Shown here piece by piece: positions 27,960-37,416 of a stretch of DNA of 64,000 bases. The DNA lies in contig CANQQA010000001.1 in assembly GCA_947625885.1 (NCBI GenBank), positions 1 through 64,000 on the forward strand, written 5' to 3'. Every line of letters starts with the position of its first letter. Position 1 is the first letter of the stretch. The translations under genes and the position numbers were made by a program. The notes beneath the pieces were generated by a model that saw nothing but the letters and a program-made list of their open reading frames with translations, was not told where the DNA came from and did not search any database. This DNA is from an uncultured Bacteroidales bacterium (GTDB taxonomy: Bacteria > Bacteroidota > Bacteroidia > Bacteroidales > UBA11471).

Positions 27960-29420
27960 TTATATTTTATCGGCGTCCTGCATCTTGGGCAGACGCAGGA
28001 AAAACCATACTGCCGACAACAGGGTAACGACAACGGCTGTCGTTACCGATACCGTATAGGAGAGGGCGATACCCGAACGGTCGAACAGAATGTAGGTAAG
28101 TATGACCGACATCATAAAGAGGGCGGGTATGAGCGTTATCCAATAGGGTTTCTTCTTTTGCGCCAGATACACGGTAATCGCCCACAAGGTGAAAGTCGCC
28201 AGCGTTTGATTGCTCCATGCGAAGTATCGCCAGATTTTTTCAAATCCGGCGGGGTCGGAAAGGCTGTAAATCAATATCAATATAGCCACAATGAACATGG
28301 GTATGCAAATCATCAGCCGTTTGACGACGCTGCGCTGTTCGAGGTGCAGAAAGTCGGCGACGATAAGCCGTGCCGAACGGAATGCCGTATCGCCGGAGGT
28401 AATGGGGGCTGCCACCACGCCGAGTATCGCCAATGCACCGCCGACGACTCCCAACCAGCCGGTGGAGAGAAGATTGACGATGACGGCGGAATTGCCGTTC
28501 ACTTTTTCGGGTTCGGTAACGCCGAAAAATGCCTGTCCTTCGGGACTGAAAAAGTAAGTCGCCGCCGCTGCCCATATCAGCGCCACGATGCCTTCGGTTA
28601 CCATGGAGCCGTAAAAGATGTAGCGACCTTGCTGCTCGTTGGTCATGCAGCGTGCCATCAGGGGCGACTGCGTGGCGTGGAATCCGGAAATGGCACCGCA
28701 GGCTATACTGATGAACAGCATGGGAAAGAGGGGATTGTTTTCGGGCGAAGCGCTTTTGTTGCCCAAACCGTCCGTCAGTTCGGGAATGTCGGGACAGGTA
28801 ACGAACAGCATGATAAGAATGCCGATAGCCATGAATATCAAGGCTATGGCGAAAAGCGGATAGACGCGCCCGATGATTTTGTCTATCGGGAAAAGGGTTG
28901 CCAAAATATAGTAGGCGAAGATGACGAATATCCAAAATCGGGCATCGAACGTTTCTGGCGTAAGCATCGCCAGCAGGTCGGAGGGTCCGGCTACGAACAC
29001 CACGCCCACGAGTATCATGAGTATCACGGTGAACGCCCGCATCACTTGTTTGGCGGTAATGCCCAAATAGCGGCCGATGGTCTCGGGCAGGCTCTCGCCG
29101 TTGTGCCGCAGGGAAATCATGCCGGCGAGATAATCGTGTACGGCTCCGGCGAAGATCGTGCCGAAGACAATCCAGAGGAACGCCGACGTACCGAATTTCG
29201 CGCCCATGATAGCGCCGAATATCGGACCCAGTCCGGCGATGTTCAGGAATTGAATCATAAAGATTTTCCATGCCGGCAGCGGAACGAAATCCACACCGTC
29301 GGGGTTGGCGACAGCCGGCGTCTTGCGGTTCGGCTCTATGCCGAAAACCTTTTCCACGAATTTGCCGTAAATGAGAAATCCGGCAATCAAAACAACTAAT
29401 GAAATACAAAAGGAAATCAT
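27960..29420 (-). CDS. cstA: Carbon starvation protein A (CstA-like transporter)
   Basis: 486 residues with about 13 hydrophobic segments. CstA family signatures are clear: QFLNIAGLGPIFGAIMGAKFG near residue 57, and HDYLAGMISLRHNGESLPE near residue 95. Family members import peptides or pyruvate under carbon limitation; this shorter form lacks the C-terminal extension of E. coli CstA (about 700 residues). It overlaps the FAD-dependent oxidoreductase gene by 4 bp (ATGA), so the two are co-translated. The substrate cannot be inferred. Confidence 0.9.
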   Translation of the reverse strand: MISFCISLVVLIAGFLIYGKFVEKVFGIEPNRKTPAVANPDGVDFVPLPAWKIFMIQFLNIAGLGPIFGAIMGAKFGTSAFLWIVFGTIFAGAVHDYLAGMISLRHNGESLPETIGRYLGITAKQVMRAFTVILMILVGVVFVAGPSDLLAMLTPETFDARFWIFVIFAYYILATLFPIDKIIGRVYPLFAIALIFMAIGILIMLFVTCPDIPELTDGLGNKSASPENNPLFPMLFISIACGAISGFHATQSPLMARCMTNEQQGRYIFYGSMVTEGIVALIWAAAATYFFSPEGQAFFGVTEPEKVNGNSAVIVNLLSTGWLGVVGGALAILGVVAAPITSGDTAFRSARLIVADFLHLEQRSVVKRLMICIPMFIVAILILIYSLSDPAGFEKIWRYFAWSNQTLATFTLWAITVYLAQKKKPYWITLIPALFMMSVILTYILFDRSGIALSYTVSVTTAVVVTLLSAVWFFLRLPKMQDADKI

Positions 29421-30988
29421 AATGATATGTAATTATTGAATATTTTTTCTGCCAATGCTTCGGCGCAGCGTTCGCCGTCGATGGCTGCCGAAACGATGCC
29501 GCCGGCATATCCGGCACCTTCGCCGCAGGGGTAAAGCCCTTCCAAACGAATGTGGTGCAGCAGTTCGCCGTCGCGCGGAATGCGGACGGGCGAGGAGGTG
29601 CGGGTTTCCACACCTATCATCAGCGCTTCGCGGGTAAGAAATCCGTGCGACAGCTTGCCGAAATGCAAAAAGCCCTGACGCAACCGCTCGGTGATGAACT
29701 CGGGCATCCAAAAGTGGAGCGGCGAGGCAAGCACTCCGGGTGCATACGAAGAGGCGGGGAGGTCGAATGAGTTTTTCCGGTTCACGAAATCGGTCATGCG
29801 CTGTGCCGGTGCCGTTTGGCGGCTGCCGTTCACAAAGCAGCAATGTTCCAATTCTTCTTGAAATTCCAGTCCTGCCAATACATTGTTTTTATCATAATTC
29901 GGCAGGTCTTCCGGTCGTATTTCGACCACCATGCCCGAATTTGCCCACTTGGAACCGCGATTCGAGGGCGACATGCCATTGACGACTATCTGCTCGGGGG
30001 CGCTGGCTGCCGGCACGACAAAACCGCCCGGACACATGCAGAACGAATAGACGCCTCGCCCATCGACTTGGGTAACGAAGCTGTATTCCGCCGCAGGCAG
30101 ATACTCGCCGCGACCGTCGGGGCTGTGGTACTGTATGCGGTCTATCAGTTCTTGCGGGTGTTCGAGCCGCACGCCTACGGCAAATCCTTTGGCTTCCAGC
30201 TCGATGCCGCTACGGTTCAGGTAACGGTAAACGTCGCGGGCAGAGTGTCCCGTTGCCAGAATCACCGGACCCGAAAATATTTTTCCACAACAAGTTTTAA
30301 CGCCGATAACACACTCTTTATCAAATAGAAGTTCATCTACTCTTGTCCCAAAATACACTTCGCCTCCGGAGGCGAGAATCGTGTGTCGGATATTCTCGAT
30401 GACTGCCGGAAGTTTGTCGGTGCCGATATGCGGGTGGGCGTCCGACAAGATAGCGGTGTTGGCGCCATGTTGGCACAAGATGTTCAAAATGCGCTCCACC
30501 GAACCGCGTTTTTTGCTGCGGGTATAGAGCTTTCCGTCGGAAAACGCGCCGGCTCCGCCTTCACCGAAACAGTAGTTCGATTCGCTGTTTACGAGGTGTT
30601 CCCGACTGATGCGGGCGATGTCTTTCCGGCGGGTATGCACGTCTTGCCCCCGTTCCAGCACGACAGGTTTCAATCCTAATTCTATCAGACGCAGGGCGGC
30701 AAACAGTCCGGCAGGACCGGCACCCACGACGACAACCGCCGGTTTCGATACGACATTTTGATATTCAATGCGTTGATATATATCGTCTTGCGGCTTTTCG
30801 TTCACGTAAACGCGCACCGACAGATTCACCATGACCTGCCTTTTGCGGGCGTCGATAGAGCGTTTCAGTATGCGCACCGCCTCTATGGCCTTACTGTCGA
30901 GCGCATACTCCCGCACGAGAAACTCCCGCAGGGCAGTTTCCGATGCCGCCTGACACGGCAACAATCGCAAGGTAAGTTCCTGTATCAT
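29417..30988 (-). CDS. FAD-dependent oxidoreductase, uncharacterised dehydrogenase type
   Basis: 523 residues. An N-terminal ~90-residue domain (LTLRLLPCQAASETALREFLVREYALDSKAIEAVRILKRSIDARKRQ) precedes the FAD Rossmann fold with VVVVGAGPAGLFAALRLIELG. Later come FGEGGAGAFSDGKLYTR and the C-terminal GLYPCGEGAGYAGGIVSAAIDGERCAEAL, the usual FAD pyrophosphate closing motif. This is a widespread family whose substrate is unknown. It lies 2 bp downstream of radA and overlaps cstA by 4 bp. Confidence 0.85.
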   Translation of the reverse strand: MIQELTLRLLPCQAASETALREFLVREYALDSKAIEAVRILKRSIDARKRQVMVNLSVRVYVNEKPQDDIYQRIEYQNVVSKPAVVVVGAGPAGLFAALRLIELGLKPVVLERGQDVHTRRKDIARISREHLVNSESNYCFGEGGAGAFSDGKLYTRSKKRGSVERILNILCQHGANTAILSDAHPHIGTDKLPAVIENIRHTILASGGEVYFGTRVDELLFDKECVIGVKTCCGKIFSGPVILATGHSARDVYRYLNRSGIELEAKGFAVGVRLEHPQELIDRIQYHSPDGRGEYLPAAEYSFVTQVDGRGVYSFCMCPGGFVVPAASAPEQIVVNGMSPSNRGSKWANSGMVVEIRPEDLPNYDKNNVLAGLEFQEELEHCCFVNGSRQTAPAQRMTDFVNRKNSFDLPASSYAPGVLASPLHFWMPEFITERLRQGFLHFGKLSHGFLTREALMIGVETRTSSPVRIPRDGELLHHIRLEGLYPCGEGAGYAGGIVSAAIDGERCAEALAEKIFNNYISL

Positions 30989-30990
30989 GG

Positions 30991-32361
30991 TTATCCGAAT
31001 AGTTGTCGAAAAGCCTCCTCGACTTTTTTTACGGGTATGATTTCTATTTTCAGGCGTTTCGTATCGAATCCTTTAAGATTTCCGGCAGGGATAAGGATTC
31101 GCGTAAAGCCCAATTTGGCGGCTTCGAGCACCCGTTGTTCGATACGGGTTACAGGGCGTATTTCGCCCGACAGCCCCACTTCGCCGGTCATGGCGATGCT
31201 TTTGTCGATAGCCATATCCATGTTCGACGAGAGTATAGCGCTGATGACGCCCAAGTCCATGGCGGGGTCGTTCACCTTCAATCCGCCGGCGATGTTGAGA
31301 AAAACATCTTTTTGAGCCAGCTTGAAGCCGACCCGTTTTTCCAGAACAGCCAGCAGCATATTCATGCGGCGCAGGTCGAAGCCCGTAGCCGACCGCTGCG
31401 GCGTGCCGTAAGCCGCCGTGCTCACCAGTGACTGCACCTCGATAAGGAAGGGACGCACGCCTTCGATTGCCGCCGAAATGGCAACGCCGCTCAGTCCTTC
31501 ATGGTCTTGGGTCAAAAGGAGTTCCGACGGGTTGCTCACTTCGCGCAGCCCGTTTTGCAACATCTCGTAAATGCCCAATTCGGCGGTGCTGCCGAAACGG
31601 TTTTTTATCGAGCGTAAGATACGGTACATATAATGGCGGTCGCCCTCGAATTGCAGAACGGCATCGACGATATGCTCCAAGACTTTCGGTCCGGCTATGC
31701 TGCCTTCCTTGTTGATATGTCCTATCAGCAGCACCGGCGTATGGCTCTCTTTGGCGAATTTCAGTATGGCAGCGGCGCACTCCCGCACCTGCACGATGCT
31801 GCCGGGCGACGACTCGACGAGGTTCGTGGAAATCGTCTGTATGGAGTCGATAATGACGAGGTCGGGATTGACGTTGCGGATATGCACGAATATCTCTTCA
31901 AGAGAGGTCTCGCACACGATAAAACATTCGGGATTGACGTTTTTGCCCAAGCGGTCGGCGCGCATTTTGAGCTGGCGCGCACTTTCTTCGCCCGAAACAT
32001 AAAGCACCTTGCGGTCGGTGAGGCGCAGCACGGTCTGCAACACCAGCGTCGATTTGCCGATGCCGGGCTCGCCGCCTATCAGCACCATGGAGCCGGGCAC
32101 GAGCCCGCCGCCGAGCACACGGTTCAATTCGGCATCGTGCAGGTCGATGCGTTCTTCCTGCGACACCGGTATTTCATTGAGGCGTAACGGCTTGCTGCGT
32201 CCGTATTCCGAAGCGGAAACGGGAGAGGGGGCAGCCGGTTTCGCACTGACTACCTCTTCGACGTAGCTGTTCCATTCGCCGCAGGAAGGGCATTTTCCTA
32301 ACCATTTCGGCGATTCGGCGCCGCATTGCGTGCAGACATAGACGGTTTTGAGTTTTGCCAT
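30991..32361 (-). CDS. radA: DNA repair protein RadA (Sms)
   Basis: 456 residues. The N-terminal C4 zinc finger is CTQCGAESPKWLGKCPSCGEW. Next comes a RecA-like ATPase with Walker A GGEPGIGKST near residue 93, the RadA-specific KNRFGS motif, and a Lon-like C-terminal domain. It is a branch-migration helicase in recombination repair. It is first in an operon with the FAD protein and cstA, with a TATCTTTG promoter 61 bp upstream. Confidence 0.96.
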   Translation of the reverse strand: MAKLKTVYVCTQCGAESPKWLGKCPSCGEWNSYVEEVVSAKPAAPSPVSASEYGRSKPLRLNEIPVSQEERIDLHDAELNRVLGGGLVPGSMVLIGGEPGIGKSTLVLQTVLRLTDRKVLYVSGEESARQLKMRADRLGKNVNPECFIVCETSLEEIFVHIRNVNPDLVIIDSIQTISTNLVESSPGSIVQVRECAAAILKFAKESHTPVLLIGHINKEGSIAGPKVLEHIVDAVLQFEGDRHYMYRILRSIKNRFGSTAELGIYEMLQNGLREVSNPSELLLTQDHEGLSGVAISAAIEGVRPFLIEVQSLVSTAAYGTPQRSATGFDLRRMNMLLAVLEKRVGFKLAQKDVFLNIAGGLKVNDPAMDLGVISAILSSNMDMAIDKSIAMTGEVGLSGEIRPVTRIEQRVLEAAKLGFTRILIPAGNLKGFDTKRLKIEIIPVKKVEEAFRQLFG

Positions 32362-32421
32362 AAGGTTCGTTTCTTACATCGCCCGCACCTATCGACGGAC
32401 AACATGCTCGTGTTTCGCCTG

Positions 32422-32429
32422 CAAAGATA
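32422..32429 (-). promoter_or_regulatory. -7 element (TATCTTTG) for radA
   Basis: Minus-strand TATCTTTG, a perfect TAnnTTTG match, lies 61 bp upstream of the radA ATG. Confidence 0.6.
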
Positions 32430-32593
32430 ATCATTAAAAAAGAATAGGAATAGAAAACGAAAATAAAGTTTGCATACTCCCTACAAGTAATAAAATGTAA
32501 GTTATCCGAAAAGTTACAGTCGTTTATACACAAAAAATTCCGACACGGCATCACTGTCGCGTCGGAACCGGAAACACATAATTGAGAACCTAT

Positions 32594-33115
32594 CTATCTT
32601 GACTTTTGCTTCATTTTTACATCGCGGGGCGAATTGAGCTTGTCTTCTTTCGCCATCATCATCGCCTTGTGGGCATCGTGCGGCTTCATCTTGCCGCTCG
32701 GACAGCATTGCGACATTTCGCCGTGCATCATCTCGCCGGTGCCGTTCTGCATAGCCGGCAGCGCATTCAGCGCGGCGATTTGCTGCGGTGTAAGTATTTT
32801 CTTTATCTCGTCGTTCTGCATGGAATACTGATTCATCTGCTCGGTGCGCAGGCGGTTGATTTCGCCGGAAATGATACTGTCCCTACGCCCTTGCGCCAAA
32901 AGCAGGGAATGAATCTTTTTACTTTGATCGGCAGAGAGTTGCAGCAGCGTGGTCATGTGTTCGGTGCGCGCCTTGGCAAGTTGTGCCACCGTCATGTTGC
33001 ACACGGGATTCATCATCTCTTTCTGTCGCGGGTTATCTTGCCGCATCGGTTGTTGTGCGGCGGCTGCCGTCGATAACAGACTCAACGAAAACAGCCATAA
33101 AAAAACTTTTTTCAT
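32594..33115 (-). CDS. Spy/DUF4890-like periplasmic protein
   Basis: 173 residues with a signal peptide (MKKVFLWLFSLSLLSTAAAAQ). The helical body has LTPQQ-type motifs (KKILTPQQIAALNAL) and a Lys/Glu/Gln-rich composition as in Spy/CpxP-like chaperones and Bacteroidota DUF4890 proteins. The C-terminal part is Met- and His-rich (MMHGEMSQCCPSGKMKPHDAHKAMMM) and includes a CC pair, which could bind metal such as copper. It is a single-gene unit. A role in envelope stress or metal handling is an inference. Confidence 0.7.
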   Translation of the reverse strand: MKKVFLWLFSLSLLSTAAAAQQPMRQDNPRQKEMMNPVCNMTVAQLAKARTEHMTTLLQLSADQSKKIHSLLLAQGRRDSIISGEINRLRTEQMNQYSMQNDEIKKILTPQQIAALNALPAMQNGTGEMMHGEMSQCCPSGKMKPHDAHKAMMMAKEDKLNSPRDVKMKQKSR

Positions 33116-33184
33116 AACGATTTATTGATTGATATACCCTAAAAACAAGCGGGTACGGAAAATGTTTTCCGGAGAAGAAAATTT

Positions 33185-33634
33185 TTACAACTCGGCATAT
33201 GCCGGTATATCGGCGAGAAAACGGCAGCGCCCCAGCTCGTAATCGACGGCGCAACAGTAGTGCGAAAGTCCGTTCGTAACCATCAGGTAGCGCACTTGCA
33301 GTACGGAGTTGTAGCGGACAATCTGATCGAACGTCGCTTGCGATATTTCCACCTGCGGGGCTTTGTATTCGACGACGACGAGCGGACGACCTCCGACATC
33401 GTAGATGAGCGTGTCGCAACGGCGTTTGCGACCGTTTTGCAGCAGCGAAATTTCATTGCCCATACGACCTGCCGGATAGCCTTTCTCGTTTATCAGATAA
33501 GCGACGAAGTGCTGCCGTACCCATTCTTCGGGCGTGAGCGAGACATAACGCTTGCGCAAGGCATCGAATATCGAGGTCTTGCCGTCTTGCTCTTTCAGAC
33601 GGAACGGATATGCCGGCAGATTCAAAGGTATCAT
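33185..33634 (-). CDS. HsdR N-terminal-like nuclease domain protein
   Basis: 149 residues consisting of one domain, the type I restriction R-subunit N-terminal nuclease fold (HSDR_N_2). PD-(D/E)xK elements are seen in CDTLIYD and VVVEYKAP. Stand-alone copies of this size are common in Bacteroidota, next to housekeeping genes and without other restriction subunits, as here. It is therefore probably not part of a restriction system. It is divergent from holA with about 100 bp between them, containing a small inverted repeat. Confidence 0.85.
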   Translation of the reverse strand: MIPLNLPAYPFRLKEQDGKTSIFDALRKRYVSLTPEEWVRQHFVAYLINEKGYPAGRMGNEISLLQNGRKRRCDTLIYDVGGRPLVVVEYKAPQVEISQATFDQIVRYNSVLQVRYLMVTNGLSHYCCAVDYELGRCRFLADIPAYAEL

Positions 33635-33670
33635 TCTTGGTCGGAAATTTGCGCGTACCGATAAGATTCG

Positions 33671-33692
33671 CTAATTTTACCTCCAAAATTAG
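33671..33692. repeat. Inverted repeat between divergent nuclease-domain gene and holA
   Basis: CTAATTTT (33671-33678) and AAAATTAG (33685-33692) are perfect complements with a 6-bp spacer. The position in a divergent promoter region suits an operator, but no regulator is known. Confidence 0.4.
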
Positions 33693-33732
33693 ACAAAAAG
33701 GCGGAATCCGCCAAATTACCGTTTACGAAATC

Positions 33733-34761
33733 ATGGCAAAAAAGTCGCCGACAGCCGAATATACCTCGATCATTGCCGACATACGCAGGCAGGAGTTCAA
33801 ACCCGTATATCTGCTTATGGGAGAGGAGCCTTACTATATCGACCTGATTACCGATGAAATCGTAAAAAACGCGCTGGCAGACAGTGAGCGCGACTTCAAC
33901 CAAACCATCGTTTACGGTGCCGACACCGATATGGCGACCATACTCAATGCCGCCCGCCGCTATCCCATGATGGCGCAACGGCAGCTGGTCGTAGTCAAGG
34001 AGCTGCAACAGATGCGCAGCATCGACGAATTGTTATACTATATGCAGAATCCGCAACCGACCACCGTGTTGGTGCTGAATCATAAAAGCGGTACATTCAA
34101 AAACAAAAAAATCCTTGCCGAAGCCAACCGACTCGGCTTGGTATTCGAGTCGAAACGCATATACGACAGCCAATTGCCGGCGTTTATCGCGGATTATGTT
34201 CGTGAAAAAAATTTGTCCATAGACGATAATGCCGCCTCGATGCTGGGCGAAGCCATCGGAACGAACCTGTCGCGCCTGACAAGCGAAATCGACAAATTGG
34301 GTGTACTGCTGTCGGCGGCAGGGCAGAACCGCATCACCGCCGACACGGTGGAGCTGCATATCGGCATCAGCAAGGAATTTAACAACACGGAGCTGATAAA
34401 AGCCGTAGCGCGTCGAGATTTGCTCCGCGCCGGACGTATCGTGCAATATTATGCCAATACCAAAAGCGACCAGCCTTTCATCGCTTTCAGTTCGCTGTTT
34501 TCCTATTTCGCCAACCTGCTTTTGCTGCACTATTCGTCCTGTCAAAAAAACGCCGCCGGCATCGCTTCGGAATTGGGCGTCAATTGGTATGCCGCCGACG
34601 ATTATCTGCAAGGATTGAAAACTTACAAGGCAGGAAAATGCGTCGAAATCATCTCGAATATACGACGTTACGATGCACGCTCGAAAGGAGTGGAGTGCGC
34701 TCCCGATACCTCGCTTGCCGAATTGCTCCAAGAGCTGCTCTACAAAATCATGCATAACTAA
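33733..34761 (+). CDS. holA: DNA polymerase III delta subunit
   Basis: 342 residues from the ATG at 33733. A longer frame from 33610 translates the divergent promoter region and is rejected. The clamp-loader delta pattern is present: FKPVYLLMGEEPYYIDLITDEIV, MMAQRQLVVVKELQQM, TVLVLNHKSGTFKNKK, and the helical C-terminal domain with LIKAVARRDLLRAGRIVQYYA. It opens the beta clamp (dnaN product) during loading. It is monocistronic. Confidence 0.93.
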   Translation: MAKKSPTAEYTSIIADIRRQEFKPVYLLMGEEPYYIDLITDEIVKNALADSERDFNQTIVYGADTDMATILNAARRYPMMAQRQLVVVKELQQMRSIDELLYYMQNPQPTTVLVLNHKSGTFKNKKILAEANRLGLVFESKRIYDSQLPAFIADYVREKNLSIDDNAASMLGEAIGTNLSRLTSEIDKLGVLLSAAGQNRITADTVELHIGISKEFNNTELIKAVARRDLLRAGRIVQYYANTKSDQPFIAFSSLFSYFANLLLLHYSSCQKNAAGIASELGVNWYAADDYLQGLKTYKAGKCVEIISNIRRYDARSKGVECAPDTSLAELLQELLYKIMHN

Positions 34762-35406
34762 CGGTTTTCTCCGGTTGCTCAAAAAGAGTAGGGGACTTAA
34801 AGCTGTTTAATCAACTGTAATACAATCTATTAAGAACCATTATAAGCTGTTTTAACGCTAAATGGCTGGCATATTTCCGTTTGAATGTCCGTTTGGACGG
34901 CACAAAACGAATAAAAACGAATTTAAGTCATTTCAATAATTCACAGTTCATATATGTGAACAGAATCGCACTAATCCTGTAAATTTTCTTGTAAAATTCA
35001 AATGTTCAAAAATTCATTTGTTCTTATTTCGAAACAGTATGTAATTAGAAGCAAACAGCCTCAAAAACAATATGCAAAATACGGTAGTAACCCGCATTAC
35101 CAATTATAAATCAATAGAATAATCATATTTATTGAATTTGCCGAATAGCAACCGGCAAAATATCGCTGCATAAAAATAAATGCCGAAAAGCGCCTAAGAA
35201 AATTTACGTAATATGAGCGCAATAACAATATATGAACCAATTCGATAGATGTAAATATTGAAGTAAGATTGTAGATACTTTTCCGTTTATAATAACAAAT
35301 ATTTTTATTTATGAAACAGCTGTGTTTATAATTATAAATTTTGAAACTTGAATTTTATTGTTTATATTTGCAAACACAAGCATAAATACAAAATATACGG
35401 TAATTT
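34762..35406. other. AT-rich 645-bp gap with no gene seen
   Basis: No frame looks coding on either strand. Composition is strongly A+T rich compared with holA, and it leads into an accessory patch (XRE regulator, glycosyltransferase). A short inverted repeat GTCCGTTTGGAC lies near 34890. A TATATTTG promoter element near the right end belongs to the next gene. It may be degraded mobile DNA, but nothing recognisable remains. Confidence 0.6.
35363..35370 (+). promoter_or_regulatory. -7 element (TATATTTG) for the XRE gene
   Basis: TATATTTG fits TAnnTTTG and lies 36 bp before the ATG at 35407. Confidence 0.6.
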
Positions 35407-35898
35407 ATGGCAGAAGATAAGGACACCGACCTGAAAGAACGCATCAAACAGTTGATACGTCACTACAATCTCAACGATGCTGCATTTGCCCAAAATATAC
35501 GAACCAACCGTTCCACGTTGTCGCAATGCCTGAACGGAACAAATGGCGTCAGCAAAGAAATCATATCGAAGATACATACAGCCTATCCCGAGGTCTCTAC
35601 GGATTGGTTGCTGTATGGCGAAGGCGAACCTTTCAAAAAACAGGTACGAAATCCGCTCAGTTTCTTCCCCGAGAATGGAATATTTCGGGCAGATGACGGG
35701 AATGCGTCAAAATATAGCAAGGATTCGGAGATAAAATCAGGCGACAATTCAAGACAAACGTCTGATGATAAAGCAAAAACGGGCAATACATCGACAGGAA
35801 ATTCCGACTTGCAACAACGAGAAAATAAACGTCGTGTCGTAAAAATCATGATATACTATTCCGACAATACATTCGAAACCTATTCGCCGGACAAATAA
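35407..35898 (+). CDS. XRE-type HTH regulator (phage-repressor-like)
   Basis: 163 residues. The N-terminal helix-turn-helix (LKERIKQLIRHYNLNDAAFAQNIRTNRSTLSQCLNGTNGVSKEIISKIHTAYPEVSTDWLLYGEGEPF) is of the Cro/C1 type and common in Bacteroidota. The rest is Ser/Asp/Lys-rich and looks disordered, ending in a short beta-like tail (RVVKIMIYYSDNTFETYSPDK). It is a single gene beside AT-rich DNA. Its target is unknown. Confidence 0.85.
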   Translation: MAEDKDTDLKERIKQLIRHYNLNDAAFAQNIRTNRSTLSQCLNGTNGVSKEIISKIHTAYPEVSTDWLLYGEGEPFKKQVRNPLSFFPENGIFRADDGNASKYSKDSEIKSGDNSRQTSDDKAKTGNTSTGNSDLQQRENKRRVVKIMIYYSDNTFETYSPDK

Positions 35899-36132
35899 TT
35901 TCAGTGATTCCATAATATCGTTTATTTCGTCATAAAAGCTATATATTTTCTCTGTTGTTCTATAATTAATATTATGTTAAATAATAAAAAGAGAATTATC
36001 TCCTAATAGGGTCTCTAATGACTGATTTTGACGTTTTGAAAGAACGATTCTCTATTTTTGCCTGTTCTCCGGTCGTCGCGACAGCAGTACACACAAAATA
36101 GAATTTATTATTGCCTATATACCTAAAACCAT

Positions 36133-36140
36133 TATCTTTG
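36133..36140 (+). promoter_or_regulatory. -7 element (TATCTTTG) for the glycosyltransferase
   Basis: A perfect TAnnTTTG match 20 bp before the ATG at 36161. A second match (TATTTTTG) lies near 36052. Confidence 0.6.
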
Positions 36141-36160
36141 TAAAAATAAAGCGAAACCGT

Positions 36161-37345
36161 ATGAATGTTCTTTTTTATACTTATTGCGAGGTATCGCCGC
36201 AAAAAGGCGGCATAGAACGTATTACTTCTACAATAGCAAGTGAATTGTCAAAGAATTACGGAATAGCTTGTTTTTCCGTTTATCAGATACCCATAGCAAA
36301 TACTTTTGCACGGACTTCTTTCGTCAAATCCAGTTGTATCGGTACAAGAGATTTAAGAGAAAAAATATCCTCATTTATCATCGAAAATCAAATAGATGTT
36401 ATCATCAATCAAAGTGCATTCTACCTCTCTTCGCTTTTCCGTGAAATTGTAAACACAGTCCGCCCCCAATGCAAAATCATTTTCTGCCATCATTTTGCTC
36501 CCGGAAGCGAACAAAATTTCTACTCTTTTTCAACGCTTTGCCAGAAGATAAAAGATGGGCAGAATCGGGTGAAAACGGGGATAAAACTCGCCCTATACCC
36601 TATTTGGAGACCGAAACAAATACGCCGTTTGCACGCAAATTACAAGGAAACGTATCGGTGTGCCGATTGCATCGTATTGCTCTCTCGCGAATATATAGAC
36701 GATTTTATGAAATGGGGTAAAATAACCGATAGCTCAAAATTCAGAGAAGTACATAACAGTCTATCTTTCAGTTCGTTTTTTGATATAAATAAATATGCTC
36801 AAAAGGGGGAAACGGTCTTGATAGTGGCAAGAATGGACGAAAAACCGAAAAAAATTTCCCTTGCATTGAAAATTTGGAAGCTATTGGAAAATGACACCCT
36901 CCTCTCCGACTGGCAATTGAAAATCGTCGGACACGGAAGCGACCTCGACGGATACCGTCGTTTTGTTGCCCGACACGACTTGAAACGGGTTTCGTTCGAG
37001 GGACGACAAATTCCAGAACCCTACTATACGGAAGCCTCTCTGTTTATGATGACTTCGGCATGGGAAGGCTGGGGACTTACGCTTACCGAGGCGCAACAAA
37101 TGGGTTGCGTACCGTTGGCATTCGACAGCTACGCTTCGTTGTCGGACATCATAACCGATGGCGAAAACGGTTGTATTGTCCCTTACGGCGATTTACGGCA
37201 ATATGCCGATAAAATGAAAGAGCTTATGCTCGATGCCGGCAAACGGCGAAAAATGGCAGCAAATGCCATCGAAAGCAGCAAACGATTCGAAAAACAGGTT
37301 ATTATAGAACAATGGAAATCGCTGCTTGACGAATTGATAAAGTAA
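36161..37345 (+). CDS. Glycosyltransferase family 4
   Basis: 394 residues. A GT-B fold is indicated by the N-terminal MNVLFYTYCEVSPQKGGIERITSTIASEL and the C-terminal donor-binding part with VLIVARMDEKPKKISLALKIW and the GT4 E-x7-E region EGWGLTLTEAQQMGCVPLAFD. It probably transfers a sugar from a nucleotide sugar to a surface glycan. The gene stands alone, away from any polysaccharide cluster. Its 5' part is AT-rich while the 3' third (from about 36890) has the base composition of the core genome, suggesting a mosaic or acquired gene. Confidence 0.88.
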   Translation: MNVLFYTYCEVSPQKGGIERITSTIASELSKNYGIACFSVYQIPIANTFARTSFVKSSCIGTRDLREKISSFIIENQIDVIINQSAFYLSSLFREIVNTVRPQCKIIFCHHFAPGSEQNFYSFSTLCQKIKDGQNRVKTGIKLALYPIWRPKQIRRLHANYKETYRCADCIVLLSREYIDDFMKWGKITDSSKFREVHNSLSFSSFFDINKYAQKGETVLIVARMDEKPKKISLALKIWKLLENDTLLSDWQLKIVGHGSDLDGYRRFVARHDLKRVSFEGRQIPEPYYTEASLFMMTSAWEGWGLTLTEAQQMGCVPLAFDSYASLSDIITDGENGCIVPYGDLRQYADKMKELMLDAGKRRKMAANAIESSKRFEKQVIIEQWKSLLDELIK

Positions 37346-37365
37346 TAATTATAAGAGCTGAAACA

Positions 37366-37397
37366 ACAAAAGCCGCTTTCAAAGAAGCGGCTTTTGT
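37366..37397. terminator. Bidirectional terminator between glycosyltransferase and TPR genes
   Basis: ACAAAAGCCGCTT (37366-37378) and AAGCGGCTTTTGT (37385-37397) form a perfect 13-bp stem with a 6-nt loop between convergent genes. T-rich arms on both sides allow use in both directions. Confidence 0.8.
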
Positions 37398-37416
37398 CAT
37401 ATTTGAATCCGGATTT

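Noticed and set aside
33185-33634. Restriction system component based on the HsdR N-terminal domain
   Set aside because: It stands alone with no HsdM, HsdS or helicase gene nearby, and single-domain copies are common in this phylum as housekeeping neighbours.
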